Assembly (NCBI RefSeq): GCF_001184025.1
Contig: NZ_BBYG01000012.1
Location: 1 to 64,000, forward strand
Length of the DNA: 64,000 nucleotides
Direction: 5' to 3'
Source: Streptomyces maremycinicus
Lineage (GTDB): Bacteria > Actinomycetota > Actinomycetes > Streptomycetales > Streptomycetaceae
In this document: piece after piece, positions 26,791 through 35,100 of the stretch
How positions within the stretch are numbered: position 1 is the first letter of the stretch
Layout of the letters: every line of letters starts with the position of its first letter
The notes under the pieces: model-generated
What the model saw: only the letters and a program-made list of their open reading frames with translations
Databases searched by the model: none
What the model was told of the DNA's origin: nothing
Made by a program: the position numbers and the translations under genes

Positions 26791-27523
26791 CCGCCGACGG
26801 TCCGAACGGGCCGTCCAGCGCCGCCCATTGGAGCAGCATGATGGTCTTGGCGTCCGCGATCGCGCCGGTGCGGACGAGATCGAGGGCCTCGGTGAAGGGG
26901 AGTTCGACGACGGCGATGTCCTCGCCCTCGGCCGCCACGCCCGCCGTGTCGGTTCCGGGGGCGGAGGCGTCGTAGGGGGCGGCGAAGAAACCGAGCCGCT
27001 CGGTGACCGACCCGGGGCTCATGAAGGCGTCGAAGACATGCTCGACGTCGTGCACCGCCCGGCCGGTCTCCTCGGCCGCCTCGCGGCGGATCGCCTCGCG
27101 CGGGTCGTCGCCGTCCAGGAGTCCGGCGGCGGCCTCCAGCAGCATGCCGTCCGGATGCCCGTTGACGTACGCGGGCAGCCGGAACTGCCGGGTGAGCAGG
27201 ACCGTACGGCGGTCGGGGTCGTAGAGGAGGATCGTGGCCCCGTCGCCCCGGTCGTACGTCTCGCGCTGCTCGCGGCTCCAGTGGCCGTCGCTGTGCCGGT
27301 AGTCGAAGGTGGTGCGGCGCAGCACGGACCAGTCGCAGGCGAGGACCTCGACGTCGAGGACACGGACCCGGTCGTTGCCGGTGAGGTCGCGACCGTGGCG
27401 GTCGAGTCCGGTACGGCCGCGGGGGTCCGGGACGTCGATCCCGGGGGTGCCGGGTGCGGGCCGGGCCGGCCCGCCACGGGAGCCGTTCGCGGGGGTGGGC
27501 GAGGTGTCTACGTGCTCGGTCAT
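26768..27523 (-). CDS. NUDIX hydrolase (GDP-mannose/ADP-ribose pyrophosphatase type)
   Basis: This 251-aa protein has a NUDIX box near residues 145-167 (GLLDGDDPREAIRREAAEET). The first conserved Glu position is Asp, but the metal-binding REAAEE core is intact. The domain layout (N-terminal strand swap, LLTRQFRLPAYVNGHPDGML) matches NudK-like sugar-nucleotide pyrophosphatases. The first 50 residues are low-complexity. Its ATG overlaps the stop of the DUF4406 gene (ATGA), so the two are translationally coupled in a DeoR-led operon. Confidence 0.88.
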   Translation of the reverse strand: MTEHVDTSPTPANGSRGGPARPAPGTPGIDVPDPRGRTGLDRHGRDLTGNDRVRVLDVEVLACDWSVLRRTTFDYRHSDGHWSREQRETYDRGDGATILLYDPDRRTVLLTRQFRLPAYVNGHPDGMLLEAAAGLLDGDDPREAIRREAAEETGRAVHDVEHVFDAFMSPGSVTERLGFFAAPYDASAPGTDTAGVAAEGEDIAVVELPFTEALDLVRTGAIADAKTIMLLQWAALDGPFGPSAVSPRGAR

Positions 27524-28002
27524 CGGTGCCCTTCGAGGTGGGTGACAGCGGGGCCGGCGGCGCGGGCGTCGGGGGTGCGAGGGTCGGCGGCGTCGGCGGC
27601 GTCGGCGGCGCGGACGTCGGGGGTGCGGGGGGCGGCGGCGCGGGCGCCGGGGACGTCGGCGAGGGCGGCGTAGACCGGCTTGCCCTGGGCGCGGGCCTGC
27701 TCGGTCATCCGGTCCGCGCCCTGCGAAGGACCGCCGATGCGCAGCACGGCGTCGCAGCGTGCCAGCAGGCGCTCGGCGACGGGGTGGAAGAGCTCGTCGA
27801 AGAGCGGATCACCGGGGGCGGCGCCGCCCGCCGCCTCCAGCAGGGGCAGTGCGAGCGCCTCCCCGGTGACGGGCAGGTGCCCGGCACGGAACAGCACGAG
27901 GGCGACCTCGTTCATGGCCCGCACATTCTCCGCGAGCTTCGCGGGGTCGTCGCCGGTGCCCGCACGGTACGGGCCGGCGACCAGGATCATCAGCGGATGC
28001 AT
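27520..28002 (-). CDS. DUF4406 / nucleoside deoxyribosyltransferase-like protein
   Basis: This 160-aa protein has an N-terminal Rossmann-like fold (MILVAGPYRAG and a CDAVLRIGGPSQGAD motif) as in DUF4406 and nucleoside 2-deoxyribosyltransferase relatives. It is followed by an Ala/Asp-rich tail (about residues 125-155) made of repeated TPDVRAAD-like units. GAGGAG lies 7 bp before ATG 28002. It sits in an operon between a DeoR regulator and a NUDIX hydrolase, which suggests nucleotide or nucleoside turnover. The exact reaction is unknown. Confidence 0.8.
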   Translation of the reverse strand: MHPLMILVAGPYRAGTGDDPAKLAENVRAMNEVALVLFRAGHLPVTGEALALPLLEAAGGAAPGDPLFDELFHPVAERLLARCDAVLRIGGPSQGADRMTEQARAQGKPVYAALADVPGARAAAPRTPDVRAADAADAADPRTPDARAAGPAVTHLEGHR

Positions 28003-28045
28003 CAGCGGTCTCCTCAGTGGTTCCACGGGGTCTGCCGGGGCGCGT

Positions 28046-28879
28046 TCAGGCCAGCCGGGTCTCGACGCCGGCCTCACGCAGGGCGTCCAGGGTCTGCGGG
28101 CCACCGGGATGGGTGGCCGGGTCAGCCGCGGCGGCGTCGGTCACGAAGGCGTCCACGGCGTCGAGCGGGGCGACCTGGCTGAAGGCGCGCACGCCCAGCT
28201 TGGTCGCGTCGGCGACGGCGACCGTGCGGGCCGCCTGGCCGAGCCCCACCTGCTTGACGGCCGCGTCGTCGAGGGAGAACTCCGACCAGCCGTGCTCGGC
28301 GTGCACCCCGCCGATCGACATCACGAACACGTCGAACGCCAGGGACTCGAGGGTGCGCAGCGCCAGCGGTCCGACGAGGGACCGCTCACCCGGGCGGGAC
28401 CTGCCGCCGACGACCAGCAGATCGATGCCGGGCCGGTCGGCCAGCCGCACCGCCGCCTGGAGACTGAGCACGGCGACCGTCAACGGGCCCCGCGCGGCGA
28501 GGTGTTCCGCCACGTGCACGGTCGTGGTCCCGGCGTCCAGCAGCACCCGGGAGCCCGGCTCGACGAGCCCGGCGACGGCCGCGCCGAGCCGGTCCTTCGT
28601 CGCCGCCTGCCAGGCCTGCCGGGCCTCGAAGCCACCGCCCTCCGCACGCGGCCGGCCGGCGACGGCCCCGCCGTGCACCCGCCGCACCAGCCCCTGCCGC
28701 TCCAGCACGTCCAGATCCCGGCGCACGGTCATCTCCGACACCCCGAGCCGCTGGGCGAGCTCGGCCACGGAGACCCGCCCCTGCGCCTGCCCCTGGCCCT
28801 GCCCCGGTTCACGCTCCTGGTCCTGGCCGTGCCCCTGCACGAGGCGGAGGGTCAGGTCGAGACGGTCTGCGACATCCAT
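28046..28879 (-). CDS. DeoR-family transcriptional regulator
   Basis: This 277-aa protein has a DeoR HTH (VSVAELAQRLGVSEMTVRRD, about residues 36-55, then LERQGLVRRVHGG) and a sugar-phosphate sensor domain (DAGTTTVHVAEHL, VVGGRSRPG). Odd feature: a Gln/Gly/Glu-rich insertion of about 20 residues (15-35) splits the first helix from the HTH. It heads the operon with DUF4406 and NUDIX genes. A perfect palindrome 22-37 bp upstream suggests autoregulation. Confidence 0.9.
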   Translation of the reverse strand: MDVADRLDLTLRLVQGHGQDQEREPGQGQGQAQGRVSVAELAQRLGVSEMTVRRDLDVLERQGLVRRVHGGAVAGRPRAEGGGFEARQAWQAATKDRLGAAVAGLVEPGSRVLLDAGTTTVHVAEHLAARGPLTVAVLSLQAAVRLADRPGIDLLVVGGRSRPGERSLVGPLALRTLESLAFDVFVMSIGGVHAEHGWSEFSLDDAAVKQVGLGQAARTVAVADATKLGVRAFSQVAPLDAVDAFVTDAAAADPATHPGGPQTLDALREAGVETRLA

Positions 28880-28900
28880 GACAGCATTTCTACCATACGG

Positions 28901-28930
28901 ATGTTCAAGTGAACATGAAGATGTTCAAGT
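28901..28930. promoter_or_regulatory. probable DeoR operator
   Basis: ATGTTCAAGTGAACAT (28901-28916) is a palindrome with 7-bp arms around a 2-bp centre. A further half site, ATGTTCAAGT, lies at 28921-28930, exactly 20 bp downstream of the first. It sits between the DeoR gene and the divergent gene at 29045, so it may control both. Confidence 0.7.
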
Positions 28931-29044
28931 CCCGACCGAACGGGCCATATCTGCTCTGGCGAGAACAGAATTACCTACACCCGCAGCCGAGCTATGACCC
29001 TCGGGCCGCCCATCGTCACGAGTCGAGGCATAGAATGCGATCTC

Positions 29045-29404
29045 ATGCCGAAGCCTGACGAGCTGATCGTTGACATCGCCGCCCTTGTGGAGTCCGGGCA
29101 GAGCAATCTCATGCCCCTGACCGTGGTCACCGGTGGTGCTGTCATCACCGGTCGACTGGCCACCGAAGCCATGTGGAGGCAGCGGGTGTCGGAGGTGCTG
29201 ACGAACTCCGCCCAGCTGGGCGAGTTCTCCGCCGTCTTCGACAGTCCCGCGAAGAAGGACGGGCCACCGACACATCTGCACTTCCACGTCGCCCGGATCC
29301 TCCAAGGGACGGTGGGGATCCCGGAGACCGGCGGGATGTACCGCGTCGCGATCGAGGACGTCAGCGCCTGGACCATCGGGGACTTCAGCTACTCCGACCA
29401 TTGA
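29045..29404 (+). CDS. hypothetical protein (weak GvpU resemblance)
   Basis: This 119-aa cytosolic protein has no signal or membrane segment. The pattern LTVVTGGAVITGRL near residues 26-40, followed by an acidic helix and a C-terminal beta-rich part, vaguely recalls the gas-vesicle accessory protein GvpU. I would not annotate function from this. ATG 29045 is chosen over 28994 because coding character starts there; no strong ribosome site is visible. It is divergent from deoR across a palindromic operator and followed by a hairpin. Confidence 0.6.
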   Translation: MPKPDELIVDIAALVESGQSNLMPLTVVTGGAVITGRLATEAMWRQRVSEVLTNSAQLGEFSAVFDSPAKKDGPPTHLHFHVARILQGTVGIPETGGMYRVAIEDVSAWTIGDFSYSDH

Positions 29405-29421
29405 CGCCCGGAACGGAAACG

Positions 29422-29457
29422 GCGCCCGGACCGACCGAAGTCGGCCCGGGCGCCGCG
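29422..29457 (+). terminator. hairpin terminator
   Basis: GGCGCCCGGACCGAC pairs with GTCGGCCCGGGCGCC across a 4-bp CGAA loop (one bulge). It lies 18 bp after the stop of the hypothetical gene and is placed to end its transcript. Confidence 0.65.
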
Positions 29458-29459
29458 GC

Positions 29460-29675
29460 GTCGCGCTGGGTGAGCGGCAGCACGATGTCGCACTCGGCGA
29501 GGAGCCGCTCGCGCGAGCGCAGGCCCGCCACGAGTGGTCGCAGCGCGTCGTCGGCGACGCCGAACCGTTCGCCGTAGCCGTGTTCGAGGAAAATCCGCTC
29601 GCGTACGTCCGGGGCGATCCGGTCGAGGTGGCGCGGGTGCAGCCGGAGGCGGAACTCGTCCTCCTTGCGGGAGGA
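29460..29675 (-). pseudogene. truncated alanine-dehydrogenase / N5-carboxyethylornithine-synthase-like fragment
   Basis: A minus-strand frame of about 72 codons matches the N-terminus of the AlaDH/CEOS family as I remember it. SSRKEDEFRLRLHPRHLDRI leads into GYGERFGV and AECDIVL. The normal protein is about 370-400 aa. Here the frame breaks off after the first quarter and has no credible start. It is a decayed remnant lying between the hypothetical gene and the cyclic-nucleotide cluster, and it marks this region as rearranged. Confidence 0.7.
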
Positions 29676-29855
29676 GTACTCCGAGTCGTTCGAGCCATCC
29701 CGATCTGCGGCAGAGGTGACGAGGCCAGCGCCACGCGTTGGGACGGTGGCGTGTGACGGGCCTGGCACGCGCGACGCCCAGCAGTGGTCCCTCTCATGGG
29801 CGTCGTTCCGGCACCGTTTAGGGCACGGTCGGCGGCTCGGAGATGAGGAGGGCGC

Positions 29856-30374
29856 ATGCCCGACACCGGTGAGAACTCCCGCGCGGACGAACAGGTGAAC
29901 TGCACTCGGCTCGAGGGCGAAGCGGCCGGGATGTTCACGGAGTTACAGCGCGCCGACACCAAGGCGACGGCCTTGTGCGGCCTGATCGGTGGCCTGCTGG
30001 CGGTCGACGCAATGGCGCTGTCCGCAGTCTCCGAATCCCCGCGGATGCCCGTGGCCGCCTTGGTGGGGGCCGCTGTCCTTCTAGGCGTGGCGCTCATGAT
30101 GACGATGGTGGCCATCCGTCCCGCTCTACCACCGGGCGGCAGGCTTCGGGCGTTCGTGTGTTCCGTGGCGCACTCCGGTCCGCCGGAGACCGCCGAGCGG
30201 AATCCTGCGGCGCTGGAAGCAGACCGGCATCTGCTGCTGCAGGCAGAGCGGCTCGCGTTGTTCACGACGCTGGCCCAACGAAAGTTCCGGATCCTCAGGT
30301 GGGCCGTGGACGTCACCGCGGCTGCGCTCACGATGGCAGGAACAGGACTGTTGATCCTGTACATCACCATTTGA
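29856..30374 (+). CDS. Pycsar-type transmembrane effector (PycTM / DUF5706-like)
   Basis: This 172-aa protein has an N-terminal helix with the motif LQRADTKATALCGLIGG (residues 30-46), the ADxKA signature I associate with Pycsar membrane effectors. Three hydrophobic helices follow (about 36-60, 68-92 and 148-172), with a soluble amphipathic region between the second and third. Such effectors perforate the inner membrane when a cyclic pyrimidine nucleotide accumulates after phage infection. GAGGAGG precedes ATG 29856. It is the first gene of a same-strand cluster with a Crp/Fnr protein and a nucleotide cyclase, which strengthens the call. Confidence 0.72.
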   Translation: MPDTGENSRADEQVNCTRLEGEAAGMFTELQRADTKATALCGLIGGLLAVDAMALSAVSESPRMPVAALVGAAVLLGVALMMTMVAIRPALPPGGRLRAFVCSVAHSGPPETAERNPAALEADRHLLLQAERLALFTTLAQRKFRILRWAVDVTAAALTMAGTGLLILYITI

Positions 30375-30414
30375 GACCATGAGTGAGTGACGGTCATCAC
30401 AAAAGGGGGCGAGG

Positions 30415-31074
30415 ATGTACCGGTCGCATGTCTCGGTCATCGGTCAGGGCCTGTGGTCACAGTTATGCGATCTGGCTCCGGTCCACGTGCGGCCGGCGAG
30501 GAGCGTGCTGCTGCGGCAGGGTGATCCCGGTACGCATGTCGTCCTGCTTGCTGCCGGCTCAGCCCTGGTGACGCTGACGGGATTCCAGGGGGAACAGTCA
30601 CTGCTGGCGGTGCGCGGCGCGGGTGAGATCTTCGGCGAACTGGCGGTCTTGGACGACCACCCGCGTACCGCGTCGGTGACGGCCGCCGAGGTCTGCCGGG
30701 TGCATATCGTTCCCGCGCCGGTCTTCCTGACCTTCGTCGACCGTCACGGGCTGCTGGGACCCTTGCTGCGTCACGCCATCGCGCGAGTCCGCGAAGCGGA
30801 GACGGCCCTCTTGGAGATGGCCACCGCGCCGGTGCCGGTGCGACTGGCTTCGGCGCTGGGCCGTTTGCTCCCGACAGCCTCGGCTACGGATACCGAATAC
30901 GTCGTGCCGCTGACACAGGCGGAGCTGTCCCGGATGATCGGCGCGTCCCGCAACGCCGTCGGGTCGGCTCTTCGGCCATGGCGCTTGCGGGGGTGGCTCG
31001 ACACAGAGGCCACCGGCGGGCTCCTCGTACGGGACATCGCAGCGATCCGGTCCCACGCGTACGCCCAGCAGTGA
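30415..31074 (+). CDS. Crp/Fnr-family cyclic-nucleotide-binding regulator
   Basis: This 219-aa protein has an N-terminal cNMP-binding domain (residues 15-120) that keeps the phosphate-binding cassette FGELAVLDDHPRTAS, with the ribose-contacting Glu and the phosphate-contacting Arg. A dimer helix follows, then a C-terminal winged HTH (LTQAELSRMIGASRNAVGSA, about 163-182). It lies 40 bp behind the PycTM-like gene and 115 bp before the cyclase. An intact cassette next to a cyclase implies that it reads that cyclase's product, acting as a transcription switch or buffer of the signal (inference). Confidence 0.88.
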   Translation: MYRSHVSVIGQGLWSQLCDLAPVHVRPARSVLLRQGDPGTHVVLLAAGSALVTLTGFQGEQSLLAVRGAGEIFGELAVLDDHPRTASVTAAEVCRVHIVPAPVFLTFVDRHGLLGPLLRHAIARVREAETALLEMATAPVPVRLASALGRLLPTASATDTEYVVPLTQAELSRMIGASRNAVGSALRPWRLRGWLDTEATGGLLVRDIAAIRSHAYAQQ

Positions 31075-31189
31075 CGCATGACACCTGGGGGGTGCCCACC
31101 AGTGGGTATCCCCACCATCCGAGGCCGACGAGCATCGCGGTCACGCACATCCCCACACCTTGTTCTCGTGCCGGAAAGGCGACTGAGCC

Positions 31190-32029
31190 ATGCCTTCTCT
31201 TCTCCCGCAGGACGCCGCCGACGTGCCGCCGGAGCAGGTGCTCCTGGTCGTCGACATGAAGGGGTACAGCCAGATCCCCGAAGCACAGATGGCGTCCACC
31301 CGGGAAGACCTCGACGCCATCCTCTCCACCGTGTTCGAACAGAGCGGTATCGGGCGCGCCTCGACGTTGGAGAACACGGTGAAGGACCGCGGCGACGGAG
31401 CCATCTTCGTGCTCCCCGCGCGGCATGCGGCCCGTCTGGTCGATCCCTTCCTCGACAACCTCCGCCGGGCGCTGGACCGTCACGAGCGAAACCGACTGAG
31501 CGGTCTGCCAGAACTTCGGCTGCGCGCGAGCGTGCATGTCGGCCCGCTGGAGCCACCAGCACACCGCGGTGACGCGGCCAACGACGCCTGCCGGCTCGTC
31601 GACAGCGAACCGGCGTACCAGGCCATGAAGGCGGCCACCGATCACGGTCTTCCGCTGGCCGCCGTGGTCTCGGACCCGGTGTTCCGCCGGGCCGTCCGTG
31701 CGGGCCGCACCCCGGTACTCCAACCGCGCCACTTCCTGCGGGCCACTGCCCGGGTCGAGGGCAAGCCGGAATTCGAGGAGGGGTGCTGGATCTTCGTGCC
31801 GGGACTGGTCCCGGCAGTGATCAGCCCTTATCTCACCGACCACACCACGGCTGAGCCCGGGCCACGAGACCGCACACCACAGCGCACCGCGACAAATGCC
31901 GGGCCCGACGAACCCGCGACCACGGTGCGTCTGAGGGGCAGGGCCAGCGGAAAAGCCCGGCTCATCCAGGTCGGCCACGACTACACCGTCGGTCCGGAAC
32001 ATCCATGGACCGAAGAGCCGTCGGAGTGA
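31190..32029 (+). CDS. class III nucleotide cyclase homologue (PycC-like)
   Basis: This 279-aa protein has a cyclase homology domain in residues 15-175. Both metal-binding Asp are present (D22 in VVDMKGYS and D69 in DRGDGAIFV). The transition-state pair is kept: N131 and R135 in GDAANDACRL. It lacks any sensor or membrane domain and has a polar C-terminal tail. With the effector and Crp genes upstream it fits a Pycsar cyclase making cCMP or cUMP, but the base specificity cannot be read by eye. GGAAAGG precedes ATG 31190. Confidence 0.75.
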   Translation: MPSLLPQDAADVPPEQVLLVVDMKGYSQIPEAQMASTREDLDAILSTVFEQSGIGRASTLENTVKDRGDGAIFVLPARHAARLVDPFLDNLRRALDRHERNRLSGLPELRLRASVHVGPLEPPAHRGDAANDACRLVDSEPAYQAMKAATDHGLPLAAVVSDPVFRRAVRAGRTPVLQPRHFLRATARVEGKPEFEEGCWIFVPGLVPAVISPYLTDHTTAEPGPRDRTPQRTATNAGPDEPATTVRLRGRASGKARLIQVGHDYTVGPEHPWTEEPSE

Positions 32030-32104
32030 GCAGGAGGAAATGGCTCTGCGGCTCCTGCGAGGCACGCCCGCCCGTCCCGCACGGGCAGCATCCCCGGGTA
32101 GCAT

Positions 32105-35100
32105 TTGTCCATTATCGGGTATTGGGGAACCTGGGGCTGCCATGAATCCAGTGGTGACGTCGACCGGAACCGCGCTGTGCACGCGACGGAAATCGATGCG
32201 CGGCCAGGCGCGGTGCGACATCCGTGTGGACCGTCCTTGACAGAGTTCGATCGCCCTCTTCACAGCCTTGTCGCGTACGCCTATGAAGCTGCGACCGTCT
32301 ACCAGGCCGCGCACGACCTGAACGTCCAACAGGTCGGTCCCCCCTGGCGGGTCAACACGTTGCGGCTGAAGAACCGTATGTCTGTCTCGCCCGCCGCGAA
32401 GGGCCGTCAGCAGCCGAGCAAGCTCCTGCGCACACGCGACGAGGTGGTGGACTTCTCCGGGCGGGCCGACGAGGAAGAGGAGTTCACGGTCTGGCGCGAC
32501 TCCGACGAGGCCGTGCTCATACGGCTCCTGCATGCGCCCGGCGGCGAGGGCAAAACCCGCTTCGCCCGGCATCTCGGCCGGACTTGGGGCAGAAAGGGCT
32601 GGGTCGCACTGGACGCTCAGCACACGAAGACCCCGGGGCAGGATACGGGTGGCATGCCCAGGGTCACCGAGGGCGCCAAAGGCGTGCTGATCATCGTCGA
32701 CTACGCGGAGCGGTGGCCCGAGGACGATCTGGTGGGATTCGTCCGCGAGTCCCGGAGGCTCTGGAAGCTGCCGCTTCGCATTCTGCTGCTCTCACGTCCG
32801 GCCGGCGTCTGGTGGGAGCAGGTCGAGTACCTTCTCGACAAGGAACTCGAGTTGGACGCGGAAGCGATTCGGCTGGCTCCGCTGGGCACGCGGGCGGAGG
32901 AACGGGAGCGCGCGTTCTTCGCGGCTCGTGACGCGTTCGCCGAACGGCTCAAGGTCTCCGATCCAGAAGCGATCGGTCCACCCGAGAGGCTCCTCTCCGA
33001 CGACGCCTACTCCATGATCCTCACGATCCACATGGCCGCGCTCGCGGCGGTCGACGCATCCCACCGGGGGACTTCGGCTCCCGTGGATCCGGCACGGCTG
33101 TCCTCCTACCTCCTGAGGCGGGAGCGGGACCACTGGCGGAACCTTGAACGCGGCAAGCGGATCCAGACCGATGCCTCGACACTGGAATGCGCGGTCTACG
33201 CGGCCTCACTGTGCGGTCCCATGCGGCAGCGGGAAGCCGATGGGGTCGCAGTCGTCATGGGCATCGCAAGCAATCGCGAGCGAGCCCGCGGCGTAATCCA
33301 GGACCACGCCTTCTGCTATCCGCCTCCGCCCGCGCTCAGAAAGACGGACAGCGTCCTGGAGGCCCTGCAACCCGACCGGTTGGCCGAGGACTTCGTCGCC
33401 CTGAGCTTGCCGGGCCATGACGGGGAGTTCACGCCGCAGCCCTGGGCCGCCGAGGCCACGAACAAGTTGCTGAACTCGACCTGGAAGGAGATCGACCGAA
33501 GCGTTCGCGGGGCGCTCACCACCCTGATAGAGATGGCGACCCGGTGGCGACATATTTCGGTGGACTATCTCTCGCCGTTGCTCACGTCCCGCCCCAGGAT
33601 CGTGCTGGAGTGCGGGAACGCCTCCTTGGCCACGCTGGCCGACAACCCGCACATCGGGATCGAAACACTGCGGGCCGTGGCCGCCGTGCTGCGCGGCCGC
33701 GAAATACCAGGACTCGGTACAGGTGCGGCCGCGATCCTCAGCCAGGTCATCAAGGCCCAGCAGCAGGAAGTGGACGACCCTGCGGAGAAGGCGGCCCTTT
33801 GCCACGAACTCACCGCCGTCTACCAGTTCGCCGGTCTGTTCGACCAGGCTGCCGGCGCCGCTCGCGACGAGGTCGCGCTCCTGCGTCCTCTCGCCGAGGC
33901 GGAGCCGGAGGACTACCGCTCCGCATTGGCCGACGCGCTGTTCAGCCTGTGCGCCGCTCTGACCGAGCAGGGCAATCACGAGGAGGCTGCGGCATTCGGG
34001 ACGGAGGCGCTGAACGTCAGGAGAGGATCGCTGCCGCTCCACGGCGGCATCTCGCCCGACAGCGACCCGGACGACCGCAACAGGACCGGGCCGAGACCGG
34101 TCGCGGGCCCCTTCGGAACGGCGCTCGCCTCCTCTTTGGTGCACCACGCGGAATGGCTCTTCTACGAAAAGGGCGACCCTCGGGCCCTCGCGATCTGCGG
34201 CGAGGCGGTGAGCCTGTTACGGCGGGTGACCGAACGGAGCCCGAACCGCCGTGCCTGCCTGGCCCGCGCGCTTCAAACCCAGACCGGCATCCACCTGCGT
34301 ACGGCGGACCTGGGGGCGGCCCTGCGAACGGCGGCGCAGAGCGTCTCGGCATCCCGCGATCTCTTCGCCGAGCGGAACTCCGTCCACCGCGCGGAACGCC
34401 TCGTGCGTGCCCTCGCTCTCATGAGCACGGTGCAGGTGAAAGCCGGGCAGACACGCGCCGCCATCGGCTCGGCGAACGAAGCTGTGTCGCTCGCACGGCG
34501 GGTAGTGGCCTCGGACGAGAAGCGGACTGCTCTGCTGGCGCACGCGCTCTCCATCCTGGGGGAGTGCATGGCGTACCAAGCTCCTACCCAAGCTGTGGCC
34601 GTATCGTCCGAGGCACTCCGTATGAACCGGAGCCTTGCCAGGAAGGACCCTCGGCATCGCGCAGCGTTGGCGGTCTCCCTGGCGAAGCACGCGACTGTCC
34701 TCCTCAAGTGCGGGAAGGCGGACTCCGCTCGCCCCCTGACCCTGGAGAGCGTGTCCCTGACAGAGGCCGACGCGAACGCGGACGCCACGGCTCCGGTGGA
34801 CGCGAGCGTGTTGGCACTCACCCTCGGGGCTCTGGCCGACGCCCTCAAAATCTCCGGGGACCACGGCGAGGCGCTCACGGCGGCGCGGAAGGCGGCGAAA
34901 GCGACCGAGGAACTCGCACAACGCCTCCCGTGGTACGCGTCAGACCTCGCGGAACACCAAGGCAGGGTGGCCGACATCCTCCTCTCGAAGGGTGAGCTGA
35001 GGGGTTCCGAGGAGATGGCCCGGCTCGCGCTGCGAACCTATGCGCACTTCCGGCAGACCTACGGTCCCCTGCCCTGGCTGGACGTCCGCCTGACGATCTC

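Noticed and set aside
29385..29768. Intact 127-aa gene on the minus strand
   Set aside because: The matching segment covers only the N-terminal quarter of the AlaDH-like family, with unrelated ends, so it is annotated as a pseudogene.
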